This document shows positions 15,890 through 16,515 of a DNA stretch of 16,515 bases, one piece after another. The notes under the pieces are model-generated. The model was not told where the DNA came from and did not search any database. It saw nothing but the letters and a program-made list of their open reading frames with translations. The stretch covers positions 1-16,515 of the forward strand of contig DCVY01000156.1 of assembly GCA_002327945.1 (NCBI GenBank). Direction: 5' to 3'. Numbering within the stretch: the first letter of the stretch is position 1; each line of letters begins with the position of its first letter. This DNA is from Acidovorax delafieldii. GTDB taxonomy: Bacteria; Pseudomonadota; Gammaproteobacteria; Burkholderiales; Burkholderiaceae_C. The position numbers and the translations under genes are program-made.

Positions 15890-16484
15890 ACAGGCCAGCC
15901 TGCCCTGGCACAGCCCTGGCTTGGTTGCCGGGGTGGACGAGGCCGGACGGGGCCCGCTGGCCGGGCCTGTGGTGGCTGCTGCGGTCATCCTCGACGACCT
16001 CCATCCCATTGTCGGGCTGGCCGACTCCAAGAAGCTCACCGCCGCGCGGCGCGAGGCCCTGTTTGACGAGATCCGCGCCAAGGCGCTGTGCTGCAGCATT
16101 GCCGAAGCCAGTGTGGAGGAGATCGACCGGCTGAACATCCTGCAGGCCACGCTGCTGGCCATGCGCCGCGCCGTGCTGGGACTGCGGCTCAAGCCCAAGA
16201 TGGTTCTGGTGGATGGCAACCGGCTGCCCACCCTGGACATGCCCGCCGAAGCCATTGTCAAAGGCGACGCGCTGGTGCCTGCCATCTCGGCTGCGTCCAT
16301 TTTGGCCAAGGTCCACCGCGACCGCTGGTGCGTGCAGGTGGATGAGATTTACCCGCAATACGGCTTTGCCGGGCACAAGGGCTACGGCACGGCCGTGCAC
16401 ATGGCCGCCCTGCGCGAGCACGGGGCCTGCATTCACCATCGGCGCAGCTTTGCGCCCGTGGCCAAGGTGCTGACCGGAGGCTGA
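15861..16484 (+). CDS. rnhB: Ribonuclease HII
   Basis: This enzyme removes ribonucleotides misincorporated into DNA and cleaves RNA in RNA-DNA hybrids. With the ATG at 15861 it is 207 residues. The four catalytic acids are visible: Asp26 and Glu27 in [16 protein letters not shown] (22-37), Asp118 in VLVDGN (115-120) and Asp136 in [17 protein letters not shown] (134-150). The [14 protein letters not shown] block (164-177) is also typical. The start lies 29 bases inside lpxB in another frame, so translation is probably coupled. The first 20 residues are not conserved, so the exact start is uncertain. This is the usual last gene of the proteobacterial lpx cluster. Confidence 0.96.
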   Translation: MRSRPSLPPEQASLPWHSPGLVAGVDEAGRGPLAGPVVAAAVILDDLHPIVGLADSKKLTAARREALFDEIRAKALCCSIAEASVEEIDRLNILQATLLAMRRAVLGLRLKPKMVLVDGNRLPTLDMPAEAIVKGDALVPAISAASILAKVHRDRWCVQVDEIYPQYGFAGHKGYGTAVHMAALREHGACIHHRRSFAPVAKVLTGG

Positions 16485-16497
16485 GAGTCTTTTGCCT

Positions 16498-16515
16498 ATG
16501 CCCGCCTTGCACGCC
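16498..16515 (+). CDS. Possible start of the next gene, cut by the window edge
   Basis: An ATG at 16498 opens a frame reading MPALHA up to the edge. It lies 13 bases after the rnhB stop, consistent with the cluster continuing, but there is no clear ribosome site and six codons cannot be identified. It may be a chance ATG. Confidence 0.2.

Noticed and set aside
1..16515. CRISPR array, tRNA/rRNA gene, insertion sequence or phage genes
   Set aside because: No regularly spaced repeats, tRNA-like folds, transposase or phage motifs were seen on either strand.

Overview
The window is a stretch of a high-GC Gram-negative chromosome. The best fit is a betaproteobacterium of the Comamonadaceae (Acidovorax-like). 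The grounds are the gene order rpsB-tsf-pyrH-frr-uppS-cdsA-dxr-rseP-bamA-skp-lpxD-fabZ-lpxA-lpxB-rnhB, the protein sequences, and a short palindromic element inside lpxB that resembles, from memory, an interspersed repeat common in that family. Genus is inference.

Left part (1-2040): an ABC-transporter ATPase of the LolD/YbbA type runs leftward (163-855). It is divergent from a secreted SGNH-hydrolase (TesA-like esterase, 871-1554), with only 15 bases between the two preferred start codons. This pairing recalls ybbA/tesA of E. coli, but no permease gene is visible beside the ATPase. Between tesA and rpsB lies a decayed, frameshifted, leftward fragment of an amidase-signature enzyme (about 1655-2018). 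The putative rpsB promoter sits directly against its 5' end.

Centre and right (2224-16484): fifteen genes, all rightward and tightly packed. They encode translation factors (S2, EF-Ts, ribosome recycling factor), UMP kinase, cell-envelope precursor synthesis (UppS, CdsA, Dxr), the site-2 protease RseP, outer-membrane protein assembly (BamA and its periplasmic chaperone Skp), lipid A synthesis (LpxD, FabZ, LpxA, LpxB) and RNase HII. Several junctions overlap (cdsA/dxr ATGA, bamA/skp TAATG, lpxB/rnhB 29 bases), which suggests translational coupling. A hairpin with a T-tract between rpsB and tsf looks like an attenuating terminator. The last 31 bases hold only a possible start of a further gene.

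No new multi-gene system is visible; this is essentially a conserved housekeeping cluster. The points worth a second look are the amidase remnant, a palindromic repeat absorbed in frame into lpxB, a similar AT-rich palindromic patch and a 9-G run in dxr, a phenylalanine at the acyl-chain ruler position of LpxA (suggesting short 3-hydroxyacyl chains), and a possible structured leader upstream of rpsB.
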